Below are positions 8,701-17,031 of a stretch of DNA of 64,000 nt, piece after piece; within the stretch, counting starts at the first letter, position 1, and each line of letters starts with the position of its first letter. This DNA comes from Acetonema longum DSM 6540 (GTDB taxonomy: Bacteria > Bacillota > Negativicutes > Sporomusales > Acetonemataceae), in the NCBI RefSeq assembly GCF_000219125.1, contig NZ_AFGF01000017.1, positions 124,001 to 188,000 on the forward strand, read 5' to 3'. Both the position numbers and the translations under genes were made by a program. The notes under the pieces were generated by a model. It did no database searches, was not told the origin of the DNA, and worked only from the letters and a program-made list of their open reading frames with translations.

Positions 8701-10428
8701 CTAAATGATTTGGCAAGCGCACAGCCGCGCATACAACCCGCCCTGGCTAAGCAGGTTCTCATGGGTGCCCTGCTCCACAATTTTGGTCTGGTCCAGGACC
8801 AGAATCTTATGAGCCCGGCGCACGGTAGAGAGACGGTGGGCGATGACCAGCAGGGTGCGATTGCCGGCCAGCTGCTGGATCGCTGCCTGAATTTCCGCTT
8901 CAGAGGCCTGGTCCACCGAGGCTGTAGCCTCATCCAGAATCAATACCGGAGTATTGCGCAGCAGAGCCCGGGCGATAGCCAGCCGTTGCTTTTGCCCGCC
9001 GGACAAAAGCACGCCCCGTTCCCCCACGAGGGAATCATAGCCCTGGGGAAGTGTGCTGATGAAATCATGGATACAGGCGCGGCGGGCTGCTTCCATCATT
9101 TCTTCCCGGGTGGCGCCGGCCTTGCCATAGGCGATATTTTCAGCGATGGTGCCATTAAACAGAAAAACGTCCTGGGATACCACACTGATCTGATTGCGCA
9201 GGGAGGCCAGGGAAATATCCCGCAGATCCAGTCCGTCCAATTTTACTTGGCCGGCTTCGGGATCGTAAAGACGGGCTAAAAGGGAAGCGACGGTTGTTTT
9301 GCCTGCACCGGTAGGACCCACCAGCGCCACCATTTGACCGGGTAATATTTCAAAGGAGATATTATCCAAAACCGGCCCCTTTTCGTCATAGCTAAAGCGA
9401 ACATTGGCAAAGGAGAGGCGTCCCTGGGCGGCGGTTAATTCAACGGCATCCGGTTTGTCTTTAATTGTTGCATCAGCGGCCAGCAGGGCATACACCCGCT
9501 CGGCGCTGGCGCCGGCCTGCAGCAGGCTGTCCACGGAAATGACCAGCGTAGTGACCGGAGTATAGAACAGGCTGAGATACAGCAGGAAGCGCACGATATC
9601 GCCGATGCTCAGAGCCCCGTCCAGAGCCATTGCGCCGCCGATTCCGACCACGATGACCGTTCCGGCGGACAGTATGCTTTCCACAATTGGATGGTACATG
9701 CCGCTCAGCCAGGCGACGCTCATGACCGCATCCCGCCATTGACAGGTCTGGGCGCGAAATTTTTCCGAGGCGCTTTCCTGGCGGCCGAACAGGTGGATTT
9801 CTCGCAGTCCGGCCAGGTTATCATGCAAAACCGCACTCATGTCTCCCAGCCGGGCCTGGTGCAGGCTGTAGGCCGGGTAAATTTTTTTGCCGTAACGCAG
9901 GCTGAATAGCAGGATCAGAGGCAGGGGCAGAAAGGTCAGCAGAGTAAGCAAGGGGCTGATCCAGAGAAGTAATACGGCTACCCCCGCCACAATCAGCACG
10001 CTGCTGAGAATATTGGGAATGGCATGGGCAATCAGTATCTCAAACTGGGCCGTGTCGTTGATAACCCGGCTCATGAGCTGGCCGGTCTGCTTGTCATTGT
10101 AGTAGCGCAGCGATAATTTCTGCAAGTGGTCATGGACTCTGGCCCGCATTTCCGCCACGATGTTCCAGGCCGCATAATGCGCCAAGTAATCACCGGTCAG
10201 GCGAAAAATTGCCCGTCCGGCAAAAGTGGCCAGCAGCAAGAGGGCCAGGTCCCGCACCCGGGGAATGTCCCCCTGACTAAAGCTTCCTGTTAGCAGATCG
10301 ATCAACTTGCTGATCAGGTCGGGGCCAATGAGATTCATGGCGGTACAGGCGATAATGCTTGCCACTGCGCCGGCGAGAGGCCGGTAGTATGTTTTGGCTT
10401 CATAGATGAGTTGCCAAATCGGTCGCAT
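8701..10428 (-). CDS. ABC exporter-fold transporter (fused membrane and ATPase domains)
   Basis: About 575 residues: an N-terminal six-helix ABC type-1 membrane domain (residues ~1-310) and a C-terminal nucleotide-binding domain with Walker A GPTGAGKTT, signature LLSGGQKQRLAIARALL, Walker B VLILDEATASVD and the H-loop in VIAHRLST. It is a half-transporter and would dimerise. Such proteins usually export lipids, drugs or peptides, but the YbtP/YbtQ type imports ferric siderophores, and this gene lies between a TonB receptor and a FecCD importer. The ATG at 10428 has GGAGG nine bases upstream; a TTG at 10431 is the alternative. Direction of transport is unresolved. Confidence 0.88.
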   Translation of the reverse strand: MRPIWQLIYEAKTYYRPLAGAVASIIACTAMNLIGPDLISKLIDLLTGSFSQGDIPRVRDLALLLLATFAGRAIFRLTGDYLAHYAAWNIVAEMRARVHDHLQKLSLRYYNDKQTGQLMSRVINDTAQFEILIAHAIPNILSSVLIVAGVAVLLLWISPLLTLLTFLPLPLILLFSLRYGKKIYPAYSLHQARLGDMSAVLHDNLAGLREIHLFGRQESASEKFRAQTCQWRDAVMSVAWLSGMYHPIVESILSAGTVIVVGIGGAMALDGALSIGDIVRFLLYLSLFYTPVTTLVISVDSLLQAGASAERVYALLAADATIKDKPDAVELTAAQGRLSFANVRFSYDEKGPVLDNISFEILPGQMVALVGPTGAGKTTVASLLARLYDPEAGQVKLDGLDLRDISLASLRNQISVVSQDVFLFNGTIAENIAYGKAGATREEMMEAARRACIHDFISTLPQGYDSLVGERGVLLSGGQKQRLAIARALLRNTPVLILDEATASVDQASEAEIQAAIQQLAGNRTLLVIAHRLSTVRRAHKILVLDQTKIVEQGTHENLLSQGGLYARLCACQII

Positions 10429-10490
10429 CAATGGTATCCTCCGGTATTTAGTTTATGTGGGTTTACGGCAGGGCGCAGACCGGTCTGAAG

Positions 10491-10537
10491 AACAGGGGGG
10501 AAGGGAGCTTGTCCGCAGGCAATCCCCCTTCCCTGTT
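10491..10537 (-). terminator. Hairpin after the TonB receptor gene, without T-run
   Basis: AACAGGG pairs with CCCTGTT and AAGGG with CCCTT, with a GGG bulge, just past the TonB receptor stop. No T-tract follows in the direction of transcription, so it may attenuate or stabilise mRNA ends rather than terminate fully. Confidence 0.4.
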
Positions 10538-10546
10538 GCTTATTTG

Positions 10547-12460
10547 TTAGATTTTGTGTTCCAAGCCGGCATAGATGCTCCGGGCCGGCATGGGATAATC
10601 TCCCGGCAGGCCGCTCCAAATGGTGCCCAATAATTCATAGGATCGATTGGTCAGGTTGTATCCTTTAACGTACAGGCGAGTGTCGGGGTCCATTTGGTAA
10701 TTGACCGTCATATCCACTGTCAGGTAGGAACGGCTGGTAAAGGCGCTGAGATCCCGGCCGGTGGCGCTTTTTAAAGTCAGGCCGCCGCTCCATTTATCCT
10801 GGTCGTACCCCAGGTTCAGGCGATAGCCGTTGGGCTGGCTGTTACGGGGGTCCGAGGCATAATCGGCTGCATCTTCCTTGCGCTGGATCTGCACATAGGA
10901 ATAGCCGGCGGAGGCGCTCCATTGGGACGACAGCTGCCGGGATAGATTCAGGTCGAATCCCTGGCGCTTCTCCCGATTCACATTGATATATTTAGTGTAG
11001 GAAGTGCCGGTTCCTTCCCAGTCTTTCCACTCCCAGTCCAGAGCATCCTCAATCCGGCTTTGGTAGGCGGTGGCGCTCAGTTTCAGCCCGGCTAACTCAG
11101 TGTTCATGCCTACGGTTACGGTTTGGCCGGTCTCAGGGCGCAGGTCCGGGTTTCCTTTCCAAAATTCTGTATTGCTGAAGAGCTGGGCCATGGTTGGGTT
11201 TTTGACATATTGGCCCCAGGAGGTGTAGATATTGGTTGTGGCGTTGATTTCCCGGTTGACCGACACCCGGGATGTGGCGCGACCGCCGATAACGTTGTGG
11301 TCATCATAACGTGCGCCCAGGGACAAGGTCCAGTTGGAGGGAAGCTCCCAGCGGTTTTCGGCAAACAGGGCTGTGGTAGTGTGGCTTTTGTCAATAGAGG
11401 CTCCATCGTTCAGCCGGTCTTGACGCCATTCGGTGCCGCCCACCAAAGTGTGGCTGGAATTCAGTTTCCAGCTTTGCTGCCAGTTTGCGCCGGTGGCCTC
11501 CAGGTCATAGAATCCTGCCAGTGAATTATAGTAATTGCCTTCGGATTGGTTGTGATAAACCCGCAGTGAGTTCTCGCTGCCTGTATCCCGGCTCCACTGA
11601 TAGGTCAATGCCAGGTTGTTGTCGGTGGTGACTGCATAACCGCCGGGATATGCTACACTGCCGTCAGTTTTTATGTAGCCGCCGAAGCCAAATTCATCTT
11701 CCATTCTTTCCACCTGCAGGGAAAGGGAGCGGTCGCCTGAGAGCTCCTTGTCCAGGCGCAGAGAGTACAGCTTCCGGTCAAATTGGCTGTCTGGATGGGT
11801 TTTGACAGTGCCGGAAGCAGCGTCCTTATATTCAAAATTGTCCTGCTTGGAGTGTTCGGCGGTCAACAGGTAGCTGATGCTGCCTTCCGCTCCTTCCGTG
11901 CGCAGGTTGTAGCGACGGGACCCCCAGCTGCCGAATTCGGCGTTTACAGCGGTTTGAACCGTGTCGGCTTTGCGGGTGATGATGTTGATAACCCCGCCCA
12001 CTGCATCGCTGCCATAGAGGGAAGAGGCTGCCCCCCGGACAATCTCAATACGCTCGATGTTGGACACCGGCAGCAGATTCAGATTCATGCCGGCATAGTC
12101 GTTGCCGCTGATCACCAAGTGCTGCCAGTTCATGCGGCGGCCATCTACCAGGATTAGCACCCGGTCATCCCCGTTGAGCTGCAGCACGCTGCTGAAGTTG
12201 TTTTGCTGCAGGTTTACATCCGAGTGCTTTAAAATATCCGGGACACTGGTGTAGCCGCCTTTTTCGATCTCCTCCCGGGTGATGACGGTAACCTTGGCGG
12301 CAGTTTCCGTGGGTTTAAGGGGGATGCGATTGGCGGTCACAACGAATTCATTCACGGTATCGTTTTGCTCCGTGTTCGCGTCAGCTGAAACTGCCTGAGT
12401 CATACTTAGCAACAGCACGGTGCTGACGAGGGAGCATAATAATTTGGACTGTTTGTTCAT
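10547..12460 (-). CDS. TonB-dependent outer-membrane receptor (BtuB/CirA-like)
   Basis: A 637-residue receptor that takes up ferric-siderophores, heme or corrinoids across the outer membrane, driven by TonB. The signal peptide covers about residues 1-26 (ending AVSADA), followed by a TonB-box-like NEFVVTANR, the plug domain (VTVITREEIEKGGYTSVPDIL, ILVDGRRM, IERIEIVRGAASSLYGSDAVGGVINIIT) and a 22-strand-type barrel. It ends YAGLEHKI rather than in the usual aromatic residue. A strong promoter overlapping a 37-bp Fur-type palindrome lies upstream. It heads the uptake cluster. Its presence in a genome with Firmicute features is the best sign of a diderm Negativicute. Confidence 0.93.
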   Translation of the reverse strand: MNKQSKLLCSLVSTVLLLSMTQAVSADANTEQNDTVNEFVVTANRIPLKPTETAAKVTVITREEIEKGGYTSVPDILKHSDVNLQQNNFSSVLQLNGDDRVLILVDGRRMNWQHLVISGNDYAGMNLNLLPVSNIERIEIVRGAASSLYGSDAVGGVINIITRKADTVQTAVNAEFGSWGSRRYNLRTEGAEGSISYLLTAEHSKQDNFEYKDAASGTVKTHPDSQFDRKLYSLRLDKELSGDRSLSLQVERMEDEFGFGGYIKTDGSVAYPGGYAVTTDNNLALTYQWSRDTGSENSLRVYHNQSEGNYYNSLAGFYDLEATGANWQQSWKLNSSHTLVGGTEWRQDRLNDGASIDKSHTTTALFAENRWELPSNWTLSLGARYDDHNVIGGRATSRVSVNREINATTNIYTSWGQYVKNPTMAQLFSNTEFWKGNPDLRPETGQTVTVGMNTELAGLKLSATAYQSRIEDALDWEWKDWEGTGTSYTKYINVNREKRQGFDLNLSRQLSSQWSASAGYSYVQIQRKEDAADYASDPRNSQPNGYRLNLGYDQDKWSGGLTLKSATGRDLSAFTSRSYLTVDMTVNYQMDPDTRLYVKGYNLTNRSYELLGTIWSGLPGDYPMPARSIYAGLEHKI

Positions 12461-12565
12461 GCGTCAGAAAACTCCTTTCAGTATATTGCTGAATGATTAG
12501 ATTTGATGACTAAACTCAGCCACTAAACAAAACACCTCCTTACAAGGATTTTTATTTAGACCATT

Positions 12566-12584
12566 ACTGACTGACATCGGTCAG
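12566..12584. promoter_or_regulatory. Candidate TetR operator, site 2 (TonB receptor leader)
   Basis: ACTGACTGACATCGGTCAG includes the inverted repeat CTGAC-N4-GTCAG and matches 14 of 16 bases of the site in front of tetR (5594-5609). It lies about 30-50 bases downstream of the predicted transcription start, a roadblock position. Confidence 0.55.
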
Positions 12585-12588
12585 CGAT

Positions 12589-12625
12589 AATCTAAATGAT
12601 GTTGATAATCAAAATCATTTAGATT
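12589..12625. promoter_or_regulatory. Extended Fur-type palindrome at the TonB receptor promoter
   Basis: A 37-bp palindrome centred on 12607 with only one mismatched pair (12601/12613). It is built of repeated GATAAT/ATTATC-like hexamers: TTGATAATCAA at the core and AATCTAAATGAT / ATCATTTAGATT as arms. Length and composition fit two or more overlapping Fur dimers. It covers the -10 region and start site of the minus-strand promoter. Confidence 0.75.
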
Positions 12626-12651
12626 ATATCTTGCTGAAGAATTCTAGTCAA
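12623..12651 (-). promoter_or_regulatory. Sigma-A type promoter of the TonB receptor gene
   Basis: On the minus strand TTGACT (12651-12646) and TATAAT (12628-12623) are separated by exactly 17 bases, close to consensus. The -10 element touches the Fur-type palindrome, so Fur binding would block initiation. Confidence 0.75.
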
Positions 12652-12719
12652 TATGATTTTGGCTGGCTTTACAGCCTGGAGTTTTTTTCTGTAGTTTTTC
12701 AAAAGAAAGGGGGGAGATA

Positions 12720-12748
12720 TTGACAAAGTAACAAATCGTCATTATTAT
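12720..12748 (+). promoter_or_regulatory. Sigma-A type promoter of the feo operon
   Basis: TTGACA (12720-12725) and TATTAT (12743-12748) are 17 bases apart. It faces away from the TonB receptor promoter; the two promoters share about 100 bases of AT-rich DNA. Confidence 0.65.
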
Positions 12749-12754
12749 TATAGT

Positions 12755-12773
12755 GATGATGAAAATGAAAATC
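12755..12773. promoter_or_regulatory. Fur box at the feo transcription start
   Basis: GATGATGAAAATGAAAATC matches 14 of 19 bases of the classical Fur box and sits immediately after the predicted -10 element, over the expected start site. Confidence 0.55.
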
Positions 12774-12892
12774 AGTATCACAGACTATCAGAAATAACCA
12801 TATTTCAAAGTGATATAAATTTTAGTAGTCCGTCGGTCAGCGCAGCCATGAAGATCGTCGGCCAAGAAGGGTTTGTGCAAAAGGAGATGCTC

Positions 12893-13108
12893 ATGATGTC
12901 ATTGGCAAAAGGAAAACTGAATACACCTTATACAGTCCATAGCATTAATACGACCCAGGACGATCTTAGACAATTCTTATTTACCCTAGGCTGTTATCCC
13001 GGCGAAAGAGTGACCATTATTTCCAAGTTGCCGGCAAACTACATCATTAATATCAAAGATGCCAGGTACAGTATCGACGAGGATTTGGCCAACGCCATCA
13101 TGATATAG
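12893..13108 (+). CDS. feoA: Ferrous iron transport protein A
   Basis: A small SH3-like cytoplasmic protein of about 71 residues that assists FeoB. Hallmarks are LRQFLFTLGCYPGERVTIISKLPANYIINIKDARYSIDEDLANAI, read here in pieces: the glycine-rich turn GCYPGE, the INIKDARYSID strand pair and the closing LANAI helix. The frame is open from 12848, but GGAG at 12883-12886 points to the ATG at 12893 (or the adjacent 12896). A Fur box and promoter lie 120-170 bases upstream. feoB follows after 71 bases. Confidence 0.88.
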   Translation: MMSLAKGKLNTPYTVHSINTTQDDLRQFLFTLGCYPGERVTIISKLPANYIINIKDARYSIDEDLANAIMI

Positions 13109-13179
13109 GCAGTTTTACTTAGAAAAAAGAGTAATTGGCTGAATGCTGATTATACCTAAGGATAAAGAGGAGGAAGACC

Positions 13180-15192
13180 ATGAAAATTGCTTTAGCGGGA
13201 AATCCTAATAGCGGCAAAACAACATTGTTTAACGCGATTACGGGTAGAGTGGAGCATGTGGGAAATTGGCCCGGGGTGACTGTGGAGAAAAAAGAAGGCG
13301 ATGTTAAACAGAACCTGAACCCGAAAAAAGAAAATCTGACTGTGGTAGACTTGCCCGGCGCTTACTCCATGTCGCCGTATACCAGTGAAGAATCGATCAC
13401 GCGAGAGTTTGTCCTCACTGAAAAACCTGACGTTATCATCAATATTGTGGATACCGCCAATTTAAACCGGAGTTTGTTCTTTACCACGCAATTATTGGAA
13501 TTGGGAATACCTGTTGTTATTGCACTTAATAAGAGTGATCTGACTGAAACCAAAGGAATTACCATTGATATTCAAGGCTTGAGCGACGCGCTGAAATGCC
13601 CCGTCATAAAGACTGTGGCGACAGCATCAGTTAACAATGGTTTGCCGGAATTGATCGATGCGGCTATAACCGTCGGCAAGTCGGGCCGGAAGCAAGTTTC
13701 CCCGAAAATTAGCGGTGCGCAAAACGCTGCCGATGAGCAACAGGCTGCCAAGGCGGATGAAAAACGGTATGCGTTTGTCAATGAAATTGCGGCGGAAGTA
13801 GAAAGAAGAAAGCTCAGTTCGGAACAACAAACCGTTCAGGATTCGGTCGACCGGATCATTGCTCACAAGTGGCTGGGAATTCCAATTTTTGCCGCAGTCA
13901 TTTGGTTTGTATTTTCCGTTTCCCAGACCTGGGTCGGGCCATGGTTTGCCGACACCTTTGTGGGCTGGATCGATTTGCTGTATGAAAGCGTAGCCGAGTT
14001 GCTGGGCGAAGATGTAAATCCGGTGATAAGCGCGTTGCTGCTTGACGGTATCATTGGCGGCGTAGGTGCAGTTATTGGATTTTTGCCGCTGATCATGGTT
14101 CTGTTCTTTTGTCTGGCACTGTTGGAAGATTGTGGCTATATGGCCCGTGTCGCCGTTATTATGGACAGATTCCTGAAAAAGGTAGGTTTGTCCGGTCGCT
14201 CGATCATTCCGATGGTCGTCGGCACCGGTTGCGGTATCCCCGGCGTTATGGCTACCAGGACTATAAAAAATGAAAGACAAAGACGCACCACGGCAATGTT
14301 AGCCACATTTATGCCTTGCGGAGCCAAACTTCCTATCATCGCTCTTTTCGCCGGCGTATTTTTTGGCGACAACAGCTGGGTAGGGACCTCAATGTATTTT
14401 CTGGGCATTATCGTCATTATTTTTGGCGCCTTGATTGTCAGAAAAATCACTGGTGACTATTCCCAGTCCTATTTTATCATGGAGCTTCCCGAATACCGCT
14501 TTCCCAGCATCAAGCGAGCCGTCATCTCCATGCTGATGCGGGCAAAGGCTTTCATTGTCAAAGCAGGTACGATCATTTTGGTTTGCAATGCTGCGGTGCA
14601 AATATTACAGACCTTTGACTGGGAACTTCAGGTCGTAGCGGAAAGCGCGCCGGAGACGAGCATTCTGGCCGGCATTGCCACACCCCTGGCAATTCTGTTT
14701 ATCCCACTGGGTTTTGGCCTGTGGCAGTTTGCAGCAGCGGCTGTAACCGGATTTATCGCCAAGGAAAATGTGGTGGGGACCTTAGCCGTTTGCTTCGGCA
14801 TCACGAACTTTATTGATACGGAGGAATTGGCCCTCGTAGGTAGCGGCGCGGAAGTCAGTTCGGTCTTTGGCATCACTGCGGTAGCCGGTCTCTCTTATCT
14901 GGTGTTTAATCTCTTTACGCCGCCTTGCTTTGCGGCTATCGGCGCCATGAATTCCGAACTGGAATCCCGCAAGTGGCTGGCAGGTGCTATTGCCTTCCAA
15001 CTGGGCACCGGTTATGTGTTGGCTTTCCTGGTTTACCAGATTGGTACTTTCATGACGACCGGGTCGGTAGGAGAAGGCTTTGCCGGAGGGTTTATCGCGG
15101 TGGCGGCTATCGTAGCGGCAGTTGTCTACCTTATGAATAAAGGCGGTAAACAGACGGAAACCGTAGCGGAAATGGGATCGGCCAAAATATGA
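13180..15192 (+). CDS. feoB: Ferrous iron transport GTPase/permease
   Basis: A 670-residue Fe(II) transporter. The N-terminal G domain has G1 GNPNSGKT (7-14), G3 DLPG (57-60) and G4 NKSD (117-120), then a helical GDI-like region. The membrane part includes the two Gate-type blocks: MVVGTGCGIPGVMATRTIKNERQRR and FTPPCFAAIGAMNSEL, each with a conserved Cys, quoted here as landmarks. The ATG follows GAGGAGGAAGACC. The stop overlaps the next start by ATGA, so translation is coupled. Fur control is expected through the upstream site. It serves anaerobic iron uptake and complements the ferric system on the other strand. Confidence 0.97.
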   Translation: MKIALAGNPNSGKTTLFNAITGRVEHVGNWPGVTVEKKEGDVKQNLNPKKENLTVVDLPGAYSMSPYTSEESITREFVLTEKPDVIINIVDTANLNRSLFFTTQLLELGIPVVIALNKSDLTETKGITIDIQGLSDALKCPVIKTVATASVNNGLPELIDAAITVGKSGRKQVSPKISGAQNAADEQQAAKADEKRYAFVNEIAAEVERRKLSSEQQTVQDSVDRIIAHKWLGIPIFAAVIWFVFSVSQTWVGPWFADTFVGWIDLLYESVAELLGEDVNPVISALLLDGIIGGVGAVIGFLPLIMVLFFCLALLEDCGYMARVAVIMDRFLKKVGLSGRSIIPMVVGTGCGIPGVMATRTIKNERQRRTTAMLATFMPCGAKLPIIALFAGVFFGDNSWVGTSMYFLGIIVIIFGALIVRKITGDYSQSYFIMELPEYRFPSIKRAVISMLMRAKAFIVKAGTIILVCNAAVQILQTFDWELQVVAESAPETSILAGIATPLAILFIPLGFGLWQFAAAAVTGFIAKENVVGTLAVCFGITNFIDTEELALVGSGAEVSSVFGITAVAGLSYLVFNLFTPPCFAAIGAMNSELESRKWLAGAIAFQLGTGYVLAFLVYQIGTFMTTGSVGEGFAGGFIAVAAIVAAVVYLMNKGGKQTETVAEMGSAKI

Positions 15193-15341
15193 GCACGGCA
15201 GATGTTATTGTAATTGGCATAATCGCTGGAATCCTCTCTCTTGCCATCTACAAAATTGTCAAGGACAAAAAAAGGGGAGTAAAGTGTCCGGGTTGCGGTG
15301 AATGCGGTGCCAGCTCCCATAAAAACTCATGTAAACAATAA
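15189..15341 (+). CDS. FeoB-associated Cys-rich membrane protein
   Basis: A 50-residue protein: one N-terminal membrane helix (VIVIGIIAGILSLAIYKIV), a basic KDKKRG stretch, then a Cys-rich tail CPGCGECGAS...C. This is the small protein commonly found after feoB in Firmicutes, occupying the place of FeoC. Its start overlaps the feoB stop (ATGA). Four Cys could bind iron or an Fe-S cluster; the function is not established. Confidence 0.9.
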   Translation: MSTADVIVIGIIAGILSLAIYKIVKDKKRGVKCPGCGECGASSHKNSCKQ

Positions 15342-15343
15342 CA

Positions 15344-15380
15344 AAAAACCTTCTCCACGACATTGCTGGAGAAGGTTTTT
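15344..15380. terminator. Terminator of the feo operon, bidirectional
   Basis: AAAACCTTCTCCA pairs with TGGAGAAGGTTTT around a 9-base loop, with T-rich ends on both strands. It separates feo from the convergent metal-domain gene. Confidence 0.95.
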
Positions 15381-15393
15381 GTTATTTTCTTGC

Positions 15394-16764
15394 CTAGCCG
15401 CGAACGCAGCATGAGCCGCTGCATCCGCCGGAAGACGGCAAAGGTTTTTCCTCGGACACATCTATGGCGGCTAAATCGTCTACTACTTTAAATACACCCC
15501 GGATCATGCCCATCCAGCAACTGAAATTGATTTCTTTTTCGTTGAGGGGCATGAATTCTACGGTGTTTTCACCGGGTTCCAAGGGCTTTTCAATATGCAG
15601 CGCCGGTATGATGATGGCGTTGTTGCAGGCATTGAGCTGTTCCCCGTCAATGATCCATTGTACCGGCAATCCTTTTTGCAGATAGAGGATACCGGGGACA
15701 TAGCCCTGGCGGTTGGCCGCCATATGGATTATCTGGACGCCGTCTTTGATTTCGGCTTTGATGGCCGCTGTTTGCCGGGTGGTATTGGCGCGGAAGAAGC
15801 TCAGGCCGGGTAGCTCCATTCCGGACAGGGCCAGACCCCGGTCGGCCATAATGAGGCCCAGAGCAAGAACCAGTACGCCGCTGAATTTTACGATTTTCTG
15901 GCTGTGGCCTTTGCTCAGGAATCCGCTTAGAGAACCAATAGTCAGCATGAAAGGCACTGTGCCCAAAGCGAAGAAAAACATGGCGGTTGCTCCGTTGACC
16001 GCGCTGCCAGTGCCCAAAGCGTAAAGCTGCATCGTCTGCAAAGGACCGCAGGGCATGAGTCCATTTAAACATCCGACGACAAAGGGGCTCCGCCGGGTAG
16101 TTTGGACGGCATACCCGGACCAGGGCCAGCGGATGCTGAACCTTTTAAATGGGGACAACCCGGCCATATTGAGGCCCATCAGGATCATAAATAATCCGGC
16201 GAAAAGGGTAATACCCGCTTTCATCGCCAAAGTGAGAGAAAATACCGAGCCTAGGGCGCCTGCGGCTCCCCCCAGCAAGGTATAAGAGAGAATGCGGCCG
16301 ATATTATAGGCTAAAGCCGGCAGCGTCCCCGGTTGCCCGCCGGCTTCTTGGCGGATACTTTGCGAAAGCATCAAACCGCCGCACATTCCTATACAGTGCA
16401 GGGAAGTTAGAGCGCCGATACTGAATAACACAAAATAGGAAACATTATTCTGGAGCTGGGAGTCAATATCATAGGCGTCAGTGAGGTTACCCAGAAGGAA
16501 GATGGCGGTGAAGATCAGCAAAAGGCCGAGGAGTTTCCCATACCTCGGTGCTTTGCCAATGCTGTAACCGGACTTCTCAATAGCTGCGGCAAACATGGCG
16601 TTGTCCGCCAGCGCCGGGTCATAGGTCACGGTTACCTCAGCCGCGGCAAAACTGGCCCTTGCCATCAACACACCGTTCAAATTTTTCAAGGCGTTTTCTA
16701 TCCGGCCTTCACAAGCTGTGCAATGCATGTCTTTGACAGGGATTGTTATGCTGCGTAAACTCAT
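15394..16764 (-). CDS. Heavy-metal-domain / SafE permease / cupredoxin-like fusion protein
   Basis: About 456 residues in three parts. Residues 1-70 are an HMA metal-binding domain with MHCTACEGR (Cys15, Cys18). Residues ~75-310 are a six-helix SafE/DsbD-type membrane domain with LHCIGMCGGLMLS and GLMPCGPLQTMQLYALG. Residues ~330-430 form a beta-rich cupredoxin-like domain with LNACNNAIIIPAL and INFSCWMGMIRGVF. A Cys-rich tail GGCSGSCCVRG follows. This layout suggests Cu handling, or passing of metal or reducing power across the membrane. The ATG at 16764 has GGGGAGG about 13 bases upstream, a long gap; the frame is open to 16824. Related proteins are annotated TauE/SafE family. Confidence 0.85.
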   Translation of the reverse strand: MSLRSITIPVKDMHCTACEGRIENALKNLNGVLMARASFAAAEVTVTYDPALADNAMFAAAIEKSGYSIGKAPRYGKLLGLLLIFTAIFLLGNLTDAYDIDSQLQNNVSYFVLFSIGALTSLHCIGMCGGLMLSQSIRQEAGGQPGTLPALAYNIGRILSYTLLGGAAGALGSVFSLTLAMKAGITLFAGLFMILMGLNMAGLSPFKRFSIRWPWSGYAVQTTRRSPFVVGCLNGLMPCGPLQTMQLYALGTGSAVNGATAMFFFALGTVPFMLTIGSLSGFLSKGHSQKIVKFSGVLVLALGLIMADRGLALSGMELPGLSFFRANTTRQTAAIKAEIKDGVQIIHMAANRQGYVPGILYLQKGLPVQWIIDGEQLNACNNAIIIPALHIEKPLEPGENTVEFMPLNEKEINFSCWMGMIRGVFKVVDDLAAIDVSEEKPLPSSGGCSGSCCVRG

Positions 16765-17031
16765 AAATATCTCAATACCTCCCCTTATCTTTTGTGGGGT
16801 TCTCCCCGGCCATTTCATTTGCAAGCGTTTTATTCCTATTTTGCCTTATCCCACCGTGAAAAGCAACGGTTACTTGCAACGAATTATATTCTGGGAAGCA
16901 AAGAAAATTCTTTTTTGCTTCTTTTTGTTTCCAGGCCGCCATTTTGTAAACCTTCGCTATAAATTACCGGGATTGGGCTGATGAAAGTTTTGAAACACTA
17001 AGATAGAAGAATAGAAGAAAGGAGAATCTGT

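Noticed and set aside
8600-8933. N-terminal extension of the FecCD permease frame
   Set aside because: It lies over the 3' part of the ABC exporter gene in another frame, has low-complexity Arg/Trp/Pro-rich composition typical of a shadow frame, and a good ribosome site exists at 8600.
12461-12560. Cobalamin riboswitch before the TonB receptor
   Set aside because: A GCCACT string is present, but on the strand opposite to the transcript and without the rest of the B12 box; the Fur-type site explains control better.
13627-14280. 217-codon minus-strand frame inside feoB
   Set aside because: Antisense shadow; feoB motifs on the other strand are complete.
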